This document shows positions 54,173 to 62,934 of a DNA stretch of 64,000 nucleotides, one piece after another (within the stretch, counting starts at the first letter, position 1; each line of letters opens with the position of its first letter). Under the pieces are notes generated by a model. That model was not told where the DNA came from and did no database searches. It worked only from the letters and a program-made list of their open reading frames with translations. Source of the DNA: Thermodesulfovibrio sp. (GTDB lineage Bacteria > Nitrospirota > Thermodesulfovibrionia > Thermodesulfovibrionales > UBA6898); assembly GCA_013824615.1 (NCBI GenBank), contig PNOC01000015.1, positions 1-64,000 on the forward strand. Direction: 5' to 3'. The position numbers and the translations under genes were made by a program.

Positions 54173-56425
54173 TTACACACTGCTGTATTGTTCTTTTCTA
54201 AAGCGAGTTCGAGCAAGCAGCACTATATAAACCGCAGCTGCCAATAGAAACAATATTTGGGGAATAAAGGACCAATACACATAAGGACAGTATTCGATTG
54301 TAACCCAGTGAGCACCAGCAGGGACATTAACTCCCAGAAAAAAATCATTAACCAGGGCCGTCGTCGCAGGCCCCATATCCGTTTTTGCCTTCCATAAAGG
54401 GTGGTACTGTTGACTAATGAAAAGAGTAGTTGACCCGGGATAATCAGTAACTTGATACTTCTGATAGTCATCGGCCTTTTCAAGGCGCCGCGCTTCTAGC
54501 GACGGCTGTTCATAGACAGGGCCACGCAGGAAAACCCTGGCTTCATCAATTCCAGAGTTTACCGTCAGCTGCGCGAATAAAACAGGTTCCCGGACAGGTT
54601 TGTACATATGCAGTCCGCTTTGCTGGCCTATCAGCCGCAAGCCGGCATCCTGGATCGCTCCGGGGGAGAGGACAACGCCGATTCCGGAATAGCTGAAGGC
54701 TTCTTTCTCCGTCACGCGATCCCCCGCAATAAAACGCGAATGTCGTCCATACACCCGCGTTTCTCCGCCCAGACCTTTTATATACTGCTGATAGTTTCTG
54801 GAGGACAGAGAATTATATGTATGAATACTCTGCAAGCCGAGCAGGGACTCCATGTTAGGCGGAAGGAGGGGAGTCTGTCCTGCAAATGCATAGCGAGATC
54901 CTTCCGGCAATGCATCTTTTACAGCCATTGTAAGACTTGAAGCTGTTGAAATCTTATCCAATGGGCGAAAGAGAAGAAGGGGTTTGCCATACGCCAGCGC
55001 GGTTATAACCACTAAGATACATAACAGCGGTTGGCTTCTTGTAATAATAAAAACTGCGGCACCAATGAGTACAATCAACGCAACAGAAATACGGAAGATG
55101 GAGAGCTGATCATGATTGCTGAGCCCATAATTCATCATCAGCGCCCCTATAAGGAAGGTCGCAAGAATAACCGCCGGTTTTGTTGATGCGTTCAGGCGAT
55201 GGACCGAAACTATCTCATCGATCGTATAGGCAATTGCAATGAAACATGGTATGAGGCCAATACCCAGCGTCTGCATTCTTGAAAGGCTGAAGCCAAAATA
55301 GTGGACGAGCACCAAATATGCCGCCGGCCACAGAGTCGTCACGAAACAAAAAAAGACAAACGCCTGCCAACCCCAGATCTTTCTTTTCAGGCTGACTCCG
55401 AAGGAAAGCAGAAACAGCATACAAAACACAGGGGTAAGACTTATTCCCTCATAACGAAAAGGATATTCTTCAGAAATAGGATTACCCGGGAGATACGGGT
55501 CAAAAAAAAGTTTAACAAAGTTGCCGAAATCAGAAAGACTATTGATACTCGGCAGCACTTTCACAAAATAAGAGTCCCCTACATTTAAACGGGCTGAATT
55601 TTTTGCCGCGATATAGATATCAAGATATGCCGGGAGCGAGGCTATCATACCCATCAGAACGGCCAACCCCAGCCACGACACCACCACTAATTTCCTGCGG
55701 AGTTCCCAGCGGTTTCCTGCAATAATGGTCACTGAGAATATGGCAAGAAAATAGCAGGACAATACGACCGATTGGGGATTACCGGTCGCAAACAGACTAT
55801 ATGCGGAAAAAACCAGCCCCACCCAATTCCAGGCAGATGGCGTTCGTACAAAACGGGCAACCAGCCATAATACCGCAAGGGTCCAGCAGAATGTCGATAA
55901 AAAAACCCCGAATGAAATCCAGTAGAACATCAGTGGACTTGTGGAAAAGCCTGCCGCGGCGGTAAAACATGCAATAGGATTGAGACCCATCTCCCGAAGA
56001 AAGAGAAAAAAGAATGTGCCGCTCAGAAATATAAGCAGAAGTGCATACGCCGTATGAAACGCAAAAGGATTCGCCGTAATATGCAAAAGCAGGTTGGACA
56101 GCAGATAGGCCTGGCCCAGTGCACCCTGAAACATCGGTCGTCCCAGTTCTCCCCGTGGAGACCATGACGATATCCACTTTTTATGCATGCCTTGCATATG
56201 CTGATACGTCTCGGGAATGAACTGGTAGTTATAGTCGCTGAACTTACGGTTCGATATACTGGAATCCTTATCCATTCCCTGTATGCCGAGTTCAACATCG
56301 TTATTAAAGGGGGATATTACATGACCACGAAGCACCGGGGGAAGTAAAACCAAAGCAACAAGCAGGCAGTACAAGGCGAAGGCAGATTTATAAGAAAGAT
56401 TGATTAAACGTGTACTGCGCTGCAT
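54173..56425 (-). CDS. YfhO-like polytopic membrane protein
   Basis: A 750-aa protein with about 12-13 membrane helices, an N-terminal loop PPVLRGHVISPFNND, and a C-terminal beta-rich extracytoplasmic domain ending in a last helix. This matches the YfhO family, which is linked to glycosylation of cell-surface polymers through lipid-linked sugars. It stands directly before the GT39-like gene, 75 bases away, so the two may act together. Confidence 0.78.
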   Translation of the reverse strand: MQRSTRLINLSYKSAFALYCLLVALVLLPPVLRGHVISPFNNDVELGIQGMDKDSSISNRKFSDYNYQFIPETYQHMQGMHKKWISSWSPRGELGRPMFQGALGQAYLLSNLLLHITANPFAFHTAYALLLIFLSGTFFFLFLREMGLNPIACFTAAAGFSTSPLMFYWISFGVFLSTFCWTLAVLWLVARFVRTPSAWNWVGLVFSAYSLFATGNPQSVVLSCYFLAIFSVTIIAGNRWELRRKLVVVSWLGLAVLMGMIASLPAYLDIYIAAKNSARLNVGDSYFVKVLPSINSLSDFGNFVKLFFDPYLPGNPISEEYPFRYEGISLTPVFCMLFLLSFGVSLKRKIWGWQAFVFFCFVTTLWPAAYLVLVHYFGFSLSRMQTLGIGLIPCFIAIAYTIDEIVSVHRLNASTKPAVILATFLIGALMMNYGLSNHDQLSIFRISVALIVLIGAAVFIITRSQPLLCILVVITALAYGKPLLLFRPLDKISTASSLTMAVKDALPEGSRYAFAGQTPLLPPNMESLLGLQSIHTYNSLSSRNYQQYIKGLGGETRVYGRHSRFIAGDRVTEKEAFSYSGIGVVLSPGAIQDAGLRLIGQQSGLHMYKPVREPVLFAQLTVNSGIDEARVFLRGPVYEQPSLEARRLEKADDYQKYQVTDYPGSTTLFISQQYHPLWKAKTDMGPATTALVNDFFLGVNVPAGAHWVTIEYCPYVYWSFIPQILFLLAAAVYIVLLARTRFRKEQYSSV

Positions 56426-56449
56426 ATATGTTAACGTTTTAAAACCTAA

Positions 56450-57583
56450 TTACCTGAAAAAGCTGACCACATGTTTTCCTACCTCTGCCCACCTGTCACC
56501 CATGCCCACCCATAGCGGTAATCTTACAAGGCGCTCGCTGACACTGTCAGTAATAGTCATTTGCCCGGAGACGCGGCCATGCTTCAGCCCCATCGGGGAA
56601 CTGTGCAGCGGCACATAGTGGAAAACGGCATTTACGCCTTTTGTCTTAAGATGCTCAATAAAGTCCGTCCGCGACGCCAGGCCTGGAAGAAGCAAATAAT
56701 ACATGTGGGCATTATGGGAACATTCTGCCGGAACGCAAGGACGATGCAGGCATCCTTCCTGTTCAAGCAATTCAAAACAGTCATGGTACAAATTCCATAT
56801 ATCCAGCCTCATTCTCGTTATGTTTCCTGCCTCCTCCATCTGTGCCCATAGAAACGCAGCCGTCAGTTCGCTCGGCAGATACGATGAGCCAACACCCACC
56901 CATGTATACTTGTCAATTTCTCCCCGAAAATACTTACTGCGGTCGGTTCCTTTTTCCCAAATGATTTCAGCTCGTTCAATCCATGACTTATCATTGATCA
57001 GCAAGGCCCCACCTTCCCCGGACATTATGTTTTTTGTTTCGTGAAAACTCAATGCCGCCATATGTCCTATACTGCCAAGAGGCTTCCCCTTATAACGACA
57101 CAATATACCCTGCGCTGCGTCTTCAATAACAAACAAATTGTGTTTGCCGGCGATTGCCATAATCGTGTCCATTTCGCATGATACACCTGCATAATGCACG
57201 GGAACGATAGCCTTTGTTTTGCCGGTAATAGCCGCCTCGATTTTATTTTCGTCAATATTCAGTGTATCTGGGCGAATATCTACAAAGACTGGAACGGCGC
57301 CGCGAAGCACAAAGGCATTCGCCGTAGAAACAAATGTATAGGAAGGCATAATGACTTCATCCCCCGGCTGAATTCCGATGAGCATCGCAGCCATTTCAAG
57401 AGCAGCAGTGCAGGAATGGGTCAGCAATGCCTTGGAACAGCCGATACGATCCTCCAGCCATGATTGACATTTCCCAGTGAACGGTCCGCCTCCGGACAAT
57501 TGGAGATTATTATGAGCCACACTGATATTATTCAGCTCTCTTCCTGTCATGTAGGGTTTATTGAAGGGGATATACACTATCAT
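56450..57583 (-). CDS. DegT/RffA-type sugar aminotransferase
   Basis: A 377-aa PLP-dependent aminotransferase. SGGGPFTGKCQSWLE and THSCTAALEMAAMLIG match RffA/WecE, which makes dTDP-4-amino-4,6-dideoxygalactose. The PLP lysine lies in SFHETKNIMSGEGGAL near residue 180. With the NeuD-type acetyltransferase at 58507-59169 it could supply an N-acetylated 4-amino-6-deoxysugar. Exact product specificity cannot be read. Confidence 0.88.
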   Translation of the reverse strand: MIVYIPFNKPYMTGRELNNISVAHNNLQLSGGGPFTGKCQSWLEDRIGCSKALLTHSCTAALEMAAMLIGIQPGDEVIMPSYTFVSTANAFVLRGAVPVFVDIRPDTLNIDENKIEAAITGKTKAIVPVHYAGVSCEMDTIMAIAGKHNLFVIEDAAQGILCRYKGKPLGSIGHMAALSFHETKNIMSGEGGALLINDKSWIERAEIIWEKGTDRSKYFRGEIDKYTWVGVGSSYLPSELTAAFLWAQMEEAGNITRMRLDIWNLYHDCFELLEQEGCLHRPCVPAECSHNAHMYYLLLPGLASRTDFIEHLKTKGVNAVFHYVPLHSSPMGLKHGRVSGQMTITDSVSERLVRLPLWVGMGDRWAEVGKHVVSFFR

Positions 57584-57598
57584 CTTTGCTGAAAATTA

Positions 57599-58504
57599 TC
57601 AGTCATGATCAAGAACCGCCAGCCCAAATCCGCTTCTCCCATAGCCATTACCGTTGTAAAGCATATATCTTTGCCCATTGTGGTCAAAAATATTCGGATA
57701 ACAAATCATTTCACTGTCCCAACCACTTTGAGATACATCAATCCCGACTAATTCGTCCTTTCGATTCCAGTTGATGCCGTCTTTTGATTCAGCGTAACCA
57801 ATTCGGTAAAACAATCCCCGGTATGAATACCACATTTTATATACGTGACCATCCTTTATTACACAGGGTCGGGCCAATGCATATTCGGCATCATTGTTAA
57901 AATTCAATGAGATATCCCCGTCTCTCCGCCAATCAATGCCATCATTAGAATCAGCATACTTAATAACATACGCCATATCTTTTCGGTCTTTCCCCCATGA
58001 TAGATTCGAGCCATACCACATCCTAAATATATCGTTATCCTGCATAACAAAACAGTACGAAAGGGAAAAAGGATCGATAGAAGATCTGTCCATAATAGGT
58101 GCATTCCTTATCTTCTCATACTTTCCTGCTGGCTCATTATATACTGCCATTCCGATACTGTTGCGCCATGGAACTAGGACCGATAGATTCCATCCCAAGT
58201 AATATAGATACTGAACTCCTTTTACCCTGATAATGTTACAAAGCGAAGTACCGGAATCATCAAATGTGCCCAAATCCCCAGGACCCAATACAGGCTCTTC
58301 TGATATGCTCACGATTTTAAATGGTGATTTCAAGTCGATGTCAATATACCCGATACTTGAGACATTAGTCTTGTCCCTGCAGCTGAAATAGATTCTGTAT
58401 GCATCGCCTGCTATATGCACTGCAACAGGATTAGACGCATGTGTTTGCATCCACAAGTAATTATTCGCCGGCTCAAAAATATGCCCGAGTTTTCTCCACT
58501 TCAC
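57599..58504 (-). CDS. Five-bladed beta-propeller protein, GH43/GH130-like
   Basis: A 301-aa protein made of repeated blades: AYRIYFSCRDK, FRMWYGSNLSW, VYKMWYSYRG, and RYMLYNGNGYG. The pattern resembles GH43/GH32/GH130 propellers. No signal peptide is visible, so it is probably cytoplasmic. The start is GTG 58504, 2 bases after the stop of the acetyltransferase. A hydrolase, a phosphorylase or a non-catalytic role are all possible. Similar proteins are common in O-antigen-type clusters. Confidence 0.72.
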   Translation of the reverse strand: MKWRKLGHIFEPANNYLWMQTHASNPVAVHIAGDAYRIYFSCRDKTNVSSIGYIDIDLKSPFKIVSISEEPVLGPGDLGTFDDSGTSLCNIIRVKGVQYLYYLGWNLSVLVPWRNSIGMAVYNEPAGKYEKIRNAPIMDRSSIDPFSLSYCFVMQDNDIFRMWYGSNLSWGKDRKDMAYVIKYADSNDGIDWRRDGDISLNFNNDAEYALARPCVIKDGHVYKMWYSYRGLFYRIGYAESKDGINWNRKDELVGIDVSQSGWDSEMICYPNIFDHNGQRYMLYNGNGYGRSGFGLAVLDHD

Positions 58505-58506
58505 AA

Positions 58507-59169
58507 CTATACCCGCCTTAATCGGTCGCTTGGCACACGCGAAAGTGCGGAGGGCTCAGCCATGTAAACACCCTTTTCCTGTGTATCCTGAAGAATAAGT
58601 GCCCCCGCGCCAATGACGCATTCTCTGCCAATTGTAATATGGTCGCGCAAGGTAGCATTAACACCAAGGAAACAATACGCTTCTACTGCCACACCACCTG
58701 AAATAACGACATGAGATGATACAAAGCAGTGATCCCCAAGCCGTGAATGATGGCCTATATGGTTGCCGCTCCAGAGAGTGACATTATTGCCAATCTTCAC
58801 AAACGGCTGTATAGTGTTATCCTCCAAAATAAAGCAATTATCGCCGACCTCAACATTATCAAATATCGTCGCCTTAGAACTGACATAACTCGTCAGACCA
58901 TAACCCTTCGCCTTTGCTTCTGCGTATTTTTGCGCCCGCACTCTGTTCACCTTTGCATAACTGAGCGCAATAAACATTTTATACTCTTGCGGAGGGTACG
59001 CCTCTTCGATATCCTCAAAGTCATGGACCGGAAGTCCCTGAAAGGGACCAGCAGTATTGAAAGCCTTATCGACCGTGAAAGCAACAACTTCATGCGCGGT
59101 GTCATGCAGAAAATAGTAATGAGCCAATTCTGCGATCTGTCCGGTGCCGAAGATTATAATCCTGGACAT
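58507..59169 (-). CDS. NeuD/PglD-type sugar O- or N-acetyltransferase
   Basis: A 220-aa enzyme with an N-terminal Rossmann-like domain (IIIFGTGQIAELAHYYF) and a left-handed beta-helix of hexapeptide repeats (about 95-200, including GHHSRLGDHCFVSSHVVISG). This is the fold of PglD and NeuD. An acetyl group from acetyl-CoA would go to an amino- or sialic-type sugar. It is next to the RffA-type aminotransferase group, which fits N-acetylation of a 4-amino sugar. Confidence 0.85.
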   Translation of the reverse strand: MSRIIIFGTGQIAELAHYYFLHDTAHEVVAFTVDKAFNTAGPFQGLPVHDFEDIEEAYPPQEYKMFIALSYAKVNRVRAQKYAEAKAKGYGLTSYVSSKATIFDNVEVGDNCFILEDNTIQPFVKIGNNVTLWSGNHIGHHSRLGDHCFVSSHVVISGGVAVEAYCFLGVNATLRDHITIGRECVIGAGALILQDTQEKGVYMAEPSALSRVPSDRLRRV

Positions 59170-59173
59170 GCGC

Positions 59174-59803
59174 TCAGTCCTTTTTCACCAGGATCGTGAA
59201 TTCATACAGGTCATAATCATGGAGCAGTGTTACTTTTTTTGATAGATTCTTCTTGCAGAAATCAAAAAACCCGCACGGGTCCGCATAATAGAGATCAGCC
59301 CGCATCAAATGTCTGTCTGAATAACTCGTAAGACAATTAAATGCCATGCCTCTTTTGCTGGCACTGTTCATGCGGAGAAGAGTTTCGATAATATACTCGC
59401 GCCATTCTTCATCTGCACAGTCCTGCTTGACATTGAAAATTCCACTCGCAACCGTATAGTCGGCTACCGCAAAGGCACTCTGATCCTTCACCTGAATAAA
59501 AGAGCAATTGTCGTTGTTCTGATAAAGACTTTTAGCCTGCTCTATCATCGCCCCAGAAAGGTCATATCCACAATAAAGAAACTTATTGGAAATATTTTTT
59601 TTCATAAAATCAAATAATTTTCCATATCCGCAGCCAACATCATTGAGGCCGAACTCCCTATCATCATCGATAATTTTCAGCACCTGTTCAAACCTCAGCA
59701 ATTGCGACTCTTCATTCCTCCAGTCGACACCATTAGGTGTTGGACCATGCCGCTCAATTTTTGCCGAATAGTAATTATTAATACTGGCGAGTAAGTTATT
59801 CAT
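59174..59803 (-). CDS. SAM-dependent methyltransferase
   Basis: A 209-aa class I methyltransferase. LNDVGCGYGKLFDFM (about residues 51-65) is the SAM loop, and CGYDLSGAMIEQAK is motif II. ATG 59803 is chosen because AGGAATAA lies upstream and it overlaps the stop of the glycosyltransferase by 8 bases. Substrate unknown. Confidence 0.8.
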   Translation of the reverse strand: MNNLLASINNYYSAKIERHGPTPNGVDWRNEESQLLRFEQVLKIIDDDREFGLNDVGCGYGKLFDFMKKNISNKFLYCGYDLSGAMIEQAKSLYQNNDNCSFIQVKDQSAFAVADYTVASGIFNVKQDCADEEWREYIIETLLRMNSASKRGMAFNCLTSYSDRHLMRADLYYADPCGFFDFCKKNLSKKVTLLHDYDLYEFTILVKKD

Positions 59804-60728
59804 GAGAATTATTCCTGAAATAGTGTCGCTTAACAATAGTATACGGCCTGTCCTTCACTTCTGAAAATATCTTGGATAAATAAATACCCAGTAGTCCGAT
59901 ACTGAATATGATCATGCCGCCAACAAGCCAGATTGAGGCAATTATTGACGTCCAACCTGCTAAAAAACCGAGTGCCAGTTTCCGGTAAACAAGATAGACT
60001 ATATAAACAGAAGATAGCGCAGAAATTACACTACCTAAATAGAAAATGTAAATTAGGGGCCGGTTTGTAAATGATGTAATCGAATTGATAAGGACAGCAA
60101 GTTTCTTGGAAAGAGTATAGGTTGTTCTGCTATTACTTATCTTTTCTATAAGTACTGCCTTCTGGCTGAACCCGGCTGAAGCCCAAACACCGGCGAGAAA
60201 GAGCTCCTGCTCCCTAAACTTAATTAATGCGTCCACATAGTCTCTTTTCATCAGCCTTGCTGTCAGGATATTCTCAGGAATTTTTATATACGAAAACCAA
60301 TTGAACATCTTATAAAATAAACTGCCGCTAATCCTCTCAATCCAATTCCCTCTCCTTGATTTCTGCTGGCCGTAGACAACGTCAGTATCTTCGGAGGATT
60401 GAATCTCCTTCCAAAACACCTCAAGAATCTCAGGTGGTTCTTCCAAATCGGAATCAATCAGAAAAACAAACTCTCCACGGGCATGGGAAAGCCCTGTCAT
60501 CATCGCCTTGTGATGGCCAAAATTTCTTGAAAGATCAACTATCTGAGTTCTGGCATCCTGAGCAAAGATTCCCAACGCAATATCCAAAGAATTGTCTGGC
60601 GAGCCGTCATTAACGAGGATGATTTCGTAATCAGAAGTTATTCTATTTGCAATTTCCGATATCCGATCGTAAAACTCCCTGAGATGTGGAGCAGATTGAT
60701 ATAACGTTGCTACAACAGATAGTTTCAC
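59796..60728 (-). CDS. GtrB/DPM1-like glycosyltransferase family 2
   Basis: A 310-aa GT2 enzyme with two C-terminal membrane helices (about 225-245 and 260-285), the GtrB layout of enzymes that charge undecaprenyl phosphate with a sugar. LSVVATLYQSAPHLREF, ILVNDGSPDNS and FLIDSDLEEPP are present. GTG 60728 begins 2 bases after the WbqC stop with AAAAAGG upstream; the earlier TTG 60749 overlaps wbqC and is less likely. It may provide lipid-linked sugar for the GT39- and YfhO-like proteins. Confidence 0.85.
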   Translation of the reverse strand: MKLSVVATLYQSAPHLREFYDRISEIANRITSDYEIILVNDGSPDNSLDIALGIFAQDARTQIVDLSRNFGHHKAMMTGLSHARGEFVFLIDSDLEEPPEILEVFWKEIQSSEDTDVVYGQQKSRRGNWIERISGSLFYKMFNWFSYIKIPENILTARLMKRDYVDALIKFREQELFLAGVWASAGFSQKAVLIEKISNSRTTYTLSKKLAVLINSITSFTNRPLIYIFYLGSVISALSSVYIVYLVYRKLALGFLAGWTSIIASIWLVGGMIIFSIGLLGIYLSKIFSEVKDRPYTIVKRHYFRNNSHE

Positions 60729-60730
60729 CT

Positions 60731-61450
60731 TTAGACCTTTTTCAAACAAGAAATTGTTTTCATATACTGCACAGCATTAGACCCCTCGTTGAAGAGGAGA
60801 TCGACAATACTGACTTCATGTCTGAAGGGCGGATAGAGCTGCTGATATTCAGGATATCCTGAATAATCCATCCATACCAGCCTGATATCCTCTTTTTCGA
60901 AAAGCTCCTCATCAATATATCCTCTCGCTGCAGGACCTGAAACATAAGTACCGGCTCCTGCCTGCTTGCAAATATCTATCAGACGATCTGTTTTCCCTTC
61001 GATAAGCGTATAATCGCTTGACCAGGTTATCTTTGTATCTATACCGAGGCATTCGTTTATTGCGGTGATAAACCTATAATTAATAAGGCTCAGATATGCC
61101 TCCTGACTTCCAAGGAATAAATCCTCAAAAAGTGCAGCATAATCCTTGAAAAAATTTGCTTTTGAATAATTATGGCATATCGCTTTCCAGTGCTTTTCTC
61201 GCCAGCTATTAGCTGAAACTTTTGTTTCGCTGATCTTCTGGAAGTATTTACCCTTTACTTCAACAGGAATAGTAAGCCACAGCGGACCAGTGGGTGTTTT
61301 TATTATATTTCTGTTTCGCCAGTCCCTTCTCGTATATTGCATGTCGTCGTATAGTATAAACTCATCCACCATATTGATCAAATCAAAGTAACCCTTCCAG
61401 GGGATATAGCAGGATTGCAGGATGGCGACAGTCTTTGTCTGTTCTTTCAT
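60731..61450 (-). CDS. wbqC: WbqC-like protein
   Basis: A 239-aa member of the WbqC family, opening AILQSCYIPWKGYFDLINMV and with FILYDDMQYTRRDWRNRN. These proteins are typical of O-antigen and flagellin-glycan clusters and are thought to join an amino acid or similar group to sugars, though chemistry is not settled. It is the first gene after the terminator at 61491-61532, and I see no promoter in the 40 bases before it. Confidence 0.9.
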   Translation of the reverse strand: MKEQTKTVAILQSCYIPWKGYFDLINMVDEFILYDDMQYTRRDWRNRNIIKTPTGPLWLTIPVEVKGKYFQKISETKVSANSWREKHWKAICHNYSKANFFKDYAALFEDLFLGSQEAYLSLINYRFITAINECLGIDTKITWSSDYTLIEGKTDRLIDICKQAGAGTYVSGPAARGYIDEELFEKEDIRLVWMDYSGYPEYQQLYPPFRHEVSIVDLLFNEGSNAVQYMKTISCLKKV

Positions 61451-61490
61451 GGCATGTTATGCGTCAGGCAGAAAGGATACTATTGGAATA

Positions 61491-61532
61491 AAAAAAGGTT
61501 TGCTATTCGTGGAAACGAATAGCAAACCTTTT
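61491..61532 (-). terminator. Strong rho-independent terminator after the S74-domain gene
   Basis: A perfect 17-bp stem, AAAGGTTTGCTATTCGT (61494-61510) with ACGAATAGCAAACCTTT (61515-61531), has a 4-base loop. On the minus strand the T-run continues through TTTTTTTATTCC. It separates the S74 gene from the glycan cluster. Confidence 0.92.
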
Positions 61533-61559
61533 AGATAAAACTTTAAGTCTAAGGGAAAT

Positions 61560-62432
61560 TTACTTGACAGATGACTTCTCAAGCATATCGACCTTTGCAG
61601 CCAAGGTCTCAATTGTCTTGTTCTGCTCCTGAACAACCTTTGTAAGAACAGCAATGATTTCCGTAACCATAACTCCCTTGCGATCCTTTGTCGCGATCTG
61701 TGCAGGGACATCCTCAGCAATAAAACCCATATGTTTTGTGTCGGGGTCAGTGAGATACGTAAAGGAAACAGGTGCAAGATCAGCAACCATCTTCATTGCA
61801 GACGCTGCAGATACAGCCTCGATATTGTCTTTATACGTCCGGCTTGAAACATTGGAAAGCCCGGTGTATGAGATAGTGCCGTTTACATGGAGCGCTGATG
61901 CAGGAGCCGTTGTGCCAATACCTACATTGCCGTTTGATGCAACGGTCATTTTCGTGCTAGAACCAACCTGGAAATTAATTGGCCTGACGGTCATGCCAGT
62001 TCCACTAGCAAATGAATTAATCGAAAAACCATTTGCGCCGCCAGCTCTTACCACAAGCGCTTCGTAGTTCGCAGGATCTGACACAAAGTCGGTATTAAAC
62101 ACTGTCAATTGAGCCTTTATTCCAGCGCTGAACCCAGTACCCTTAGGAATAACCTGGAATGCAGGTGCCGCATTTAGTCCTGACGTAATAGGATAAAAAG
62201 CCGCTGTAGGAAAATTATCAAGCGCTGCAGCATTCTGCATAGAGATATCTCTCGTTCCAGCAGTTCCGCCGGTACCACCAAGAACTGCCTCTCCAAGGTC
62301 AGTAACCTTGAACACATCTGAAGTCCCACCGCTATTTTTTACGATCAGCTTCGAACTTCCAAGAGCCAGTGCCGCCCCCGCAAAACTCATTATCATCACT
62401 ACTGACAACATTGCTACCATCATTTTCTTCAT
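61560..62432 (-). CDS. Secreted fibre-like protein with C-terminal S74 intramolecular chaperone domain
   Basis: A 290-aa protein. ATG 62432, preceded by GGAAAGGAG, begins a clear signal peptide MKKMMVAMLSVVMIMSFAGA. The middle is Gly/Ala/Thr-rich and has fibre-like motifs (NGNVGIGTTAPASALHVNG). The last 95 residues are a peptidase S74 domain: SSRTYKDNIEAV holds the Ser and Lys of the self-cleavage site, followed by HMGFIAEDVP and a coiled-coil end. S74 domains drive trimerisation and then cut themselves off, best known from phage tail spikes. Here it looks like a cellular surface fibre. Confidence 0.88.
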   Translation of the reverse strand: MKKMMVAMLSVVMIMSFAGAALALGSSKLIVKNSGGTSDVFKVTDLGEAVLGGTGGTAGTRDISMQNAAALDNFPTAAFYPITSGLNAAPAFQVIPKGTGFSAGIKAQLTVFNTDFVSDPANYEALVVRAGGANGFSINSFASGTGMTVRPINFQVGSSTKMTVASNGNVGIGTTAPASALHVNGTISYTGLSNVSSRTYKDNIEAVSAASAMKMVADLAPVSFTYLTDPDTKHMGFIAEDVPAQIATKDRKGVMVTEIIAVLTKVVQEQNKTIETLAAKVDMLEKSSVK

Positions 62433-62934
62433 TTTTTTCTCCTTTCCATAATTGGAAAATACGTTTTTAAAGATATCACATCCCAAAAAAACTTTGGTCC
62501 CCTGTTCTGAGATACCTCCTCTCGGCAATAAATATAATTTTTTTAGAGACAACGCCTCTATATTTTTGGTAAAGTCGCATCCAACAGAAATATATTACCA
62601 TATAAAATCAAGCAGTCACATAAGTCAGGAACTTATTGGGCTGTAAGTTTTTCGGATATTTCTGTAGGTTTTGCCCTACAAAAACATACTATTCACAAGA
62701 ACCAGACCCAAAAAGCAGCAATCTACCAGCTATCACTGCCTGTTACTCTTATTTAATATTATACTAAACCCCATAGTGTTTTACTATTATTTTTTATTAA
62801 TCAAATGCTCATGTCAGCATATATCACGCCGGGACATGACCAAAGCTACCCCCACCTGCTAATACTACGTTATACCACAATCAGCAACCGACTGTCTATC
62901 GGAAATGCCTGCCCACTCCCTTCACGGGACTTTA
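62433..62934 (-). other. 502-base intergenic region upstream of the S74-domain gene
   Basis: AT-rich and without a credible gene. It contains a candidate extended -10 promoter (62592-62619), a 6-bp stem-loop TGTAGG/CCTACA at 62663-62680 and a GAGAGGAGGTATCTC dyad near 62508-62523. The last 120 bases next to the right-edge gene hold nothing I can name. Confidence 0.5.
62592..62619 (-). promoter_or_regulatory. Candidate extended -10 promoter of the S74-domain gene
   Basis: On the minus strand GTGACT (62619-62614), a 16-base spacer and TAATAT (62597-62592) with TGG before the -10. The -10 block is very similar to that before the 472-aa gene. The -35 is poor, so the extended -10 would matter most. 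The leader would be about 150 bases. Confidence 0.4.

Noticed and set aside
62433-62934. Possible tRNA, small RNA or sigma54 promoter in the long right-hand gap
   Set aside because: No cloverleaf or T-loop sequence is seen, and GG/GC pairs with the required 10-base spacing were not found.
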